From: DATIYW01 sp035517415
GTDB lineage: Bacteria; Acidobacteriota; Thermoanaerobaculia; Thermoanaerobaculales; Thermoanaerobaculaceae
Length of the DNA stretch: 18,059 nucleotides
Direction: 5' to 3'
NCBI GenBank assembly: GCA_035517415.1
Contig: DATIYW010000053.1
Span: 1-18,059, forward strand
The position numbers and the translations under genes are program-made. The notes under the pieces were generated by a model. It was not told where the DNA came from and ran no database searches. It saw nothing but the letters and a program-made list of their open reading frames with translations. Positions 12,772-18,059 of the stretch are shown here, in pieces. The stretch's first letter is position 1. Each line of letters begins with the position of its first letter.

Positions 12772-13713
12772 GTGGCGAGAAACGCCTATTCGGAACGCAT
12801 CGTGCGCGCGATCGAGGCGATCACGCGGCGGGTCGAGGAGCGCGGCGAGCCGCTGTTTCACGGCGGCGAGGAGCCGCTGCCGCAGAAGCGCGACGTGATC
12901 GCGATCGTGCGCGGCCTCCAGGAGGTCATCTACCCGGGGTACTTCGGCGACCAGTCGCTGTACCGCGAGTACCTCCACGGCCACCTCGGCGACCAGCTCT
13001 TCGTGCTCTCCAAGCAGCTCGAGTCGCAGGTCCGGCGCGCGCTCGCCGCCACCTGCCGCAAGCCCGGGGGGCAGGTGACGCCGCGGCCCGCGGTCGAGGC
13101 CGGCGCGATCGTCACGGCGTTCTTCGAGCGCCTCCCGGAGGTGATGGGGTTGATCGCGGAGGACGTCGAGGCCGCCTACGTCGGTGACCCGGCGGCGACC
13201 TGCCTCGAGGAGGTGATCCTCGCCTATCCCGGCGTCAAGGCGGTGTTCACCTACCGCATCGCCCACCTGCTCCACACCCTGCTGGTGCCGCTGATCCCGC
13301 GCATCATGACCGAGTTCGCCCACAACGAGACGGGCGTCGACATCCACCCCGGGGCGACGATCGGCCACGAGTTCTTCATCGACCACGGCACCGGCGTGGT
13401 GATCGGCGAGACCACCGAGATCGGCGACCGCGTCAAGCTCTACCAGGGCGTCACCCTGGGCGCGCTGTCGTTCCCGCGCGAGGAGGGCGGCGAGCTGGTG
13501 CGCGGCACCAAGCGGCACCCCACGCTCGAGGACGATGTCGTGGTCTACGCCGGGGCGACGATCCTCGGCGGCGAGACCGTGGTCGGGCGCGGCTCGGTGA
13601 TCGGCGGCAACGTCTGGCTCACCACCTCGGTGCCGCCCCACTCGCGCGTGACGCTGCGGCGCGACCAGCTCGCCAACGAGATCACCGTCCGCGCCGGCGG
13701 CGTCTCCGGTTGA
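12772..13713 (+). CDS. cysE: Serine O-acetyltransferase
   Basis: 313 residues from the GTG at 12772, which follows AGGGAG; a GTG eleven codons upstream is possible but has no ribosome site. It transfers acetyl from acetyl-CoA to L-serine, giving O-acetylserine for cysteine synthesis. Residues 1-170 are the mostly helical N-terminal part (LQEVIYPGYFGDQ..., LPEVMGLIAEDVEAAYVGDPAA). From ~186 a left-handed beta-helix follows, with hexapeptide repeats: VDIHPGATIG (189-198), the active-site DHGTGVVIGE (204-213), LYQGVTLGAL, RHP..., GATILGGETVVGRGSVIGGNVW, SVPPHSRV. This longer form with a NVWLTTSVPP ending resembles EpsC-type enzymes. No cysK is adjacent. lolA starts 35 bases downstream. Confidence 0.93.
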   Translation: MARNAYSERIVRAIEAITRRVEERGEPLFHGGEEPLPQKRDVIAIVRGLQEVIYPGYFGDQSLYREYLHGHLGDQLFVLSKQLESQVRRALAATCRKPGGQVTPRPAVEAGAIVTAFFERLPEVMGLIAEDVEAAYVGDPAATCLEEVILAYPGVKAVFTYRIAHLLHTLLVPLIPRIMTEFAHNETGVDIHPGATIGHEFFIDHGTGVVIGETTEIGDRVKLYQGVTLGALSFPREEGGELVRGTKRHPTLEDDVVVYAGATILGGETVVGRGSVIGGNVWLTTSVPPHSRVTLRRDQLANEITVRAGGVSG

Positions 13714-13748
13714 CCCTCCCCAGGGCGTTTGATACGGTGCGGAGCATG

Positions 13749-14447
13749 ATGCGACGCGCGCTCTGCGCTCTGTTTTTTTCTCTGCCGATCGTCGCCGGAG
13801 CGCAGGAGCCGCTCCCGCCTGACCTGCACGGCGTCGACAAGCTGAACGCGCTGGTGCAGCGCGTCAGCCAGATCCAGGCCGGGATCAAGACGCTGACCGC
13901 CTCCTTCGAGCAGACCAAGACCAGCCACCTCCTCGCCCAGCCGAGCGTCTCGAGGGGGACGTTCTACTACCAGGCGCCGGACAAGCTGCGCTGGGAGTAC
14001 AAGGAGCCGCGGCCGATGATCGTGCTGCTCGCCGGCGGCGTCGCGACCACCTACCGGCCGGCCGAGAAGCGCGCCGAGCGCGTCGAGGTGGGTCACATGC
14101 AGCGCCGCATCTTCCGTTTCCTCGGCGCCTCCGAGCCGCTCGAGAAACTGAAGGGCTACTTCAACTTCACCTTCCACGACCGGGGCCCGGGCGAGAACTA
14201 CCTGCTCTCCCTGCAGCCGACCGCGCACGCGATCAAGAAGCGCATGAAGTCGGTCGACATCGTGATCGACCGCCACACGCTGCTCCCCTCCGCGGTGACC
14301 TACGTCGAGGCCGACGGCGACACCACCGGCTACGTCTTCTCCGACGTCGCGTTGAACCAGCCCCAGCCCGCCGGCATCTACGCGCTGACGCTCCCGCCCG
14401 ACGTCGAGGTGGTGCGGATCAACCTCGGGGGCCAGGAGCGCGACTAG
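13749..14447 (+). CDS. lolA: Outer-membrane lipoprotein carrier protein LolA
   Basis: 232 residues. Two ATGs lie side by side (13746 and 13749); GGAG at 13741-13744 is four bases from the second, which is chosen. Residues 1-18 (MRRALCALFFSLPIVAGA) form a signal peptide with likely cleavage after AGA. The mature protein has the LolA beta-barrel features: LTASFEQTKTSHLLAQPSVSRGTFYYQAPDKLRWEYKEP, then MIVLLAGGVATTYRPAEKRAERVEV, and a C-terminal sheet with DIVIDRHTLLPSAVTYVEADGD. LolA carries lipoproteins from the LolCDE complex across the periplasm to the outer membrane. A run of seven T lies in the signal-peptide codons. Some family members differ in sorting role, so the symbol is by family. 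Confidence 0.87.
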   Translation: MRRALCALFFSLPIVAGAQEPLPPDLHGVDKLNALVQRVSQIQAGIKTLTASFEQTKTSHLLAQPSVSRGTFYYQAPDKLRWEYKEPRPMIVLLAGGVATTYRPAEKRAERVEVGHMQRRIFRFLGASEPLEKLKGYFNFTFHDRGPGENYLLSLQPTAHAIKKRMKSVDIVIDRHTLLPSAVTYVEADGDTTGYVFSDVALNQPQPAGIYALTLPPDVEVVRINLGGQERD

Positions 14448-14449
14448 CG

Positions 14450-15568
14450 ATGGCCGGCGCGTTCCGCGTCGTGGCCCGCGATCCGGCGAGCCGGGCGCGG
14501 GCGGGCGAGCTCGCGACCGCGCACGGCGTCGTCCACCTCCCCGCGTTCATGCCGGTGGGCACGGCCGGGTCCGTCAAGGGCCTGGCGCCGTGGGAGCTCG
14601 AGCGGCTGGCGCCGGAGATGGTGCTGGCCAACACCTACCACCTGCTGCTGCGCCCCGGCGTCGAGACGGTCGAGCGGCTCGGCGGGCTGCACCGGATGAT
14701 GGGCTGGAGCGGGCCGATCCTCACCGATTCGGGCGGGTTCCAGGTGTTCTCCCTGGCGCACCGGCGCCGCGTCGGCGAGGACGGCGTCGAGTTCCGCTCC
14801 CACGTCGACGGCGCCGAGCTGCGCCTGAGCCCGGAGGGGTGCGTCGAGGCGCAGCGGCGGATGGGCGTGGACGTGGCGATGGCACTCGACGTCTGCCCGG
14901 CGCTGCCCGCGACCCGCCCCGAGCTGGAGAAGGCGGTCGACCTCACTTCGCGCTGGGCGCGGCGCTGCCGGGCGGCGCTGCCGGCCGGGAGTGGGACGCT
15001 GCTGTTCGGCATCGTCCAGGGCGGCCTCGACCTGGAGCTGCGGCGGCGCTCGGCGGAGGAGGTCGCCGCGCTCGGCTTCGACGGCCACGCGCTCGGCGGC
15101 TTCTCGGTCGGCGAGCCGCCGGAGGCGATGTGGGAGGCGGTCGAGCGGGCCGCGCCGCTGCTCCCCGACGAGCGCCCGCGCTACCTGATGGGCGTGGGCA
15201 CGCCGCGCGACATCGTCAACGCGATCGCCTCCGGCTGCGACCTGTTCGACTGCGTGATCCCGACCCGCAACGCGCGCAACGGCTTGCTGCACACCTCGCG
15301 CGGCCCGGTGGTGCTCAAGAACGCGCGCTGGAAGGCGGACCCCGGGCCGCCCGACCCTGCCTGCGACTGCCCGACCTGCCGGCGCTGCTCGCTCGCCTAC
15401 CTGCGCCACCTCTACCTCGCCCGCGAGGCGGCGGTGGTGGTGCTCGCCACCGTCCACAACCTGCACTTCTACCTCTCCTTGATGCGACTGGCTCGGTGGG
15501 CTATCATGGCCGGCCGCTTCGCCGCCGTGCGGGCCGAGGTGCTCGCGGCGGCGGAGGCGGCGGGCTGA
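14450..15568 (+). CDS. tgt: tRNA-guanine transglycosylase
   Basis: 372 residues, the normal bacterial length. The enzyme swaps guanine-34 of tRNA Asp, Asn, His and Tyr for preQ1 on the way to queuosine. LANTYHLLLRPG and LTDSGGFQVFSL (91-102, Asp93 in the active site) are conserved. GIVQGG and LGGFSVGE line the base pocket, and CDLFDCVIPTRNARNG carries the nucleophilic Asp. The zinc site is CDCPTCRRC followed by YLRHL. One deviation: the usual Asp-Glu-Cys is LDVCPALP here, with Val for Glu. The ATG is two bases after the lolA stop, and the only GGAG is 13 bases upstream, so coupling to lolA is likely. It precedes yajC-secD-secF as in many bacteria. Confidence 0.96.
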   Translation: MAGAFRVVARDPASRARAGELATAHGVVHLPAFMPVGTAGSVKGLAPWELERLAPEMVLANTYHLLLRPGVETVERLGGLHRMMGWSGPILTDSGGFQVFSLAHRRRVGEDGVEFRSHVDGAELRLSPEGCVEAQRRMGVDVAMALDVCPALPATRPELEKAVDLTSRWARRCRAALPAGSGTLLFGIVQGGLDLELRRRSAEEVAALGFDGHALGGFSVGEPPEAMWEAVERAAPLLPDERPRYLMGVGTPRDIVNAIASGCDLFDCVIPTRNARNGLLHTSRGPVVLKNARWKADPGPPDPACDCPTCRRCSLAYLRHLYLAREAAVVVLATVHNLHFYLSLMRLARWAIMAGRFAAVRAEVLAAAEAAG

Positions 15569-15581
15569 CGAAGGGGACGTC

Positions 15582-15884
15582 ATGGACGCGAAAAACCCTC
15601 TGATCCAGTTTCTTCCGTTCATCCTGATCTTCGGGATCTTCTACCTGCTTCTCATCATGCCGATGCGCAAGCGGCAGAAGAAGCACCAGGAGCTGCTCGC
15701 CAAGCTGGCCAAGGGCGACCGCGTGATCACCAACGGCGGGATCTTCGGCACCGTCGTCGAGGTCGAGGGCGACAAGCTCACGCTGCGCATCGCCGAGCCC
15801 AAGGTGGACATCCAGGTCGCGATCTCGGCGGTCGCCGGCCTGGCCAAGGACGCCGCGGACGTGAAGCTCACCCCGGGCGAGTGA
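15582..15884 (+). CDS. yajC: Preprotein translocase accessory subunit YajC
   Basis: 100 residues. One N-terminal membrane helix (residues 8-26, QFLPFILIFGIFYLLLIMP) is followed by the signature MRKRQKKHQELLAKLAKGDRVITNGGIFGTVVEVEGD and a small cytoplasmic beta domain. YajC associates with SecDF in the inner membrane and is not essential in the bacteria studied. AAGGGGA is a reasonable ribosome site before the ATG. It is 13 bases after tgt and 10 before secD, so the block is one transcription unit. Confidence 0.96.
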   Translation: MDAKNPLIQFLPFILIFGIFYLLLIMPMRKRQKKHQELLAKLAKGDRVITNGGIFGTVVEVEGDKLTLRIAEPKVDIQVAISAVAGLAKDAADVKLTPGE

Positions 15885-15894
15885 GGAGGCGACG

Positions 15895-17454
<1,560 letters not shown>

Positions 17455-17462
17455 GAGAGCGT

Positions 17463-18059
17463 ATGCGCGTCTTCCACAACACGCACTTCCAGTTCATGAA
17501 GTACCGCTGGCACTGGATCGCCATCTCGACGGCGCTCAACCTCATTGCCATCGCGCTCATCTTCACCAGGGGCTTCGCCCTCGGCGTCGACTTCGCCGGC
17601 GGCACCCAGCTCACGCTCAAGTTCAAGACCGAGCCGGACCTGGGGCGGGTGCGCAAGGCGCTGGAAGATCTCAAGATGGGGAACGTCAGCATCCAGCGCT
17701 TCGACGAGCCGGAGCTGCACCAGATCCTCGTCCACCTGCAGAACCCGAAGTCCGAGGGCGACTTCTCCGCTCACATGCTCGGCGCGCTCGAGAAGGAGTA
17801 CGGCTCCGCCGCGGGCAAGCTCGAGATCAACCTCCAGGGCGCGGACGCGCTGACCGACGCGCTCGCCCAGGCGGACCCCGACAACACGGGGGGCACGATC
17901 GACGAGAAGCGCGCCCATTACAAGCCGATGGCGGCCGACGTGCTCGGCCTGCGCAAGCGGGTCGGGATCATCAGCGGCGCCGCCGAGCTCTCCGGCCTGA
18001 CGGCGCTCTCGCCGGCGGTGCGGACCTACCTCGGGAGCAACGCGCACTTCGGCGACTTC
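17463..18059 (+). CDS. secF: Protein translocase subunit SecF, 5' part (runs off the window)
   Basis: 199 codons are present. TAGGAGAG overlapping the secD stop serves as ribosome site. Helix 1 spans ~17-36 (HWIAISTALNLIAIALIFTRG), followed by FALGVDFAGGTQLTLKF, the conserved SecF D-motif. The P1-type domain continues with VRKALEDL...SIQRFDEPELHQILVHL. In many SecF proteins helix 2 comes near residue 130-150; here residues ~110-199 are still hydrophilic (ALTDALAQADPDN..., HYKPMAADVLGLRKRVG), so the periplasmic domain is enlarged. The remaining helices lie beyond the window. It partners SecD, encoded immediately upstream. Confidence 0.95.
   Translation, partial: MRVFHNTHFQFMKYRWHWIAISTALNLIAIALIFTRGFALGVDFAGGTQLTLKFKTEPDLGRVRKALEDLKMGNVSIQRFDEPELHQILVHLQNPKSEGDFSAHMLGALEKEYGSAAGKLEINLQGADALTDALAQADPDNTGGTIDEKRAHYKPMAADVLGLRKRVGIISGAAELSGLTALSPAVRTYLGSNAHFGDF

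Noticed and set aside
10819..13641. Minus-strand open frame of 940 codons across the nucleoside kinase and serine acetyltransferase
   Set aside because: It is in the wrong frame for the kinase and antisense to the acetyltransferase; its product is low-complexity with no domain pattern.

Overview
This is a high-GC window (roughly two thirds or more G+C by eye, with strong G/C at third codon positions) from a Gram-negative (diderm) bacterium. LolA, YajC and SecDF point to an outer membrane and standard protein export. No rRNA or other strict taxonomic marker is present. The long serine acetyltransferase, the enlarged SecF periplasmic domain, the TGS-type nucleoside kinase and the YIP1/DUF2752 pair would fit an Acidobacteriota-like lineage. 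That is inference only.

Layout, left to right. (1) 1-1100, plus strand: the 3' end of an NtrC-type sigma-54 activator whose stop overlaps the start of pyrE. (2) 1223-2388, minus strand: a YIP1-family membrane protein and a DUF2752 protein. (3) 2631-5317, plus strand: a two-gene saccharopine pathway, lysine-ketoglutarate reductase then saccharopine dehydrogenase, predicted to convert lysine plus 2-oxoglutarate to aminoadipate semialdehyde plus glutamate. (4) 5318-5710: a 393-base gene-free stretch packed with repeats. (5) 5711-8068, minus strand: an MFS transporter, a CoA-binding protein and infC, the last with a probable non-AUG start and its own promoter. (6) 8222-10835, plus strand: fmt, rsmB and an HU-family DNA-binding protein. 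(7) 10908-12578, minus strand: a TGS/uridine-kinase-like nucleoside kinase split by an in-frame amber codon. (8) 12772-18059, plus strand: serine acetyltransferase, lolA, tgt, yajC, secD and a secF that runs off the window.

Most genes are housekeeping: translation initiation (infC, fmt), rRNA and tRNA modification (rsmB, tgt), protein export (yajC-secD-secF), lipoprotein sorting (lolA), and pyrimidine and cysteine synthesis. No CRISPR array, insertion sequence, tRNA, rRNA or phage gene was seen.

Four things stand out. All three convergent gene junctions carry a degenerate 7-base tandem repeat of one family. The 5318-5710 gap also holds a 125-base inverted repeat with co-centred outer and inner stems, and a REP-like palindrome. 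The nucleoside kinase has a single amber codon inside an otherwise intact frame. infC appears to start with ATC and lacks its usual rpmI-rplT partners.
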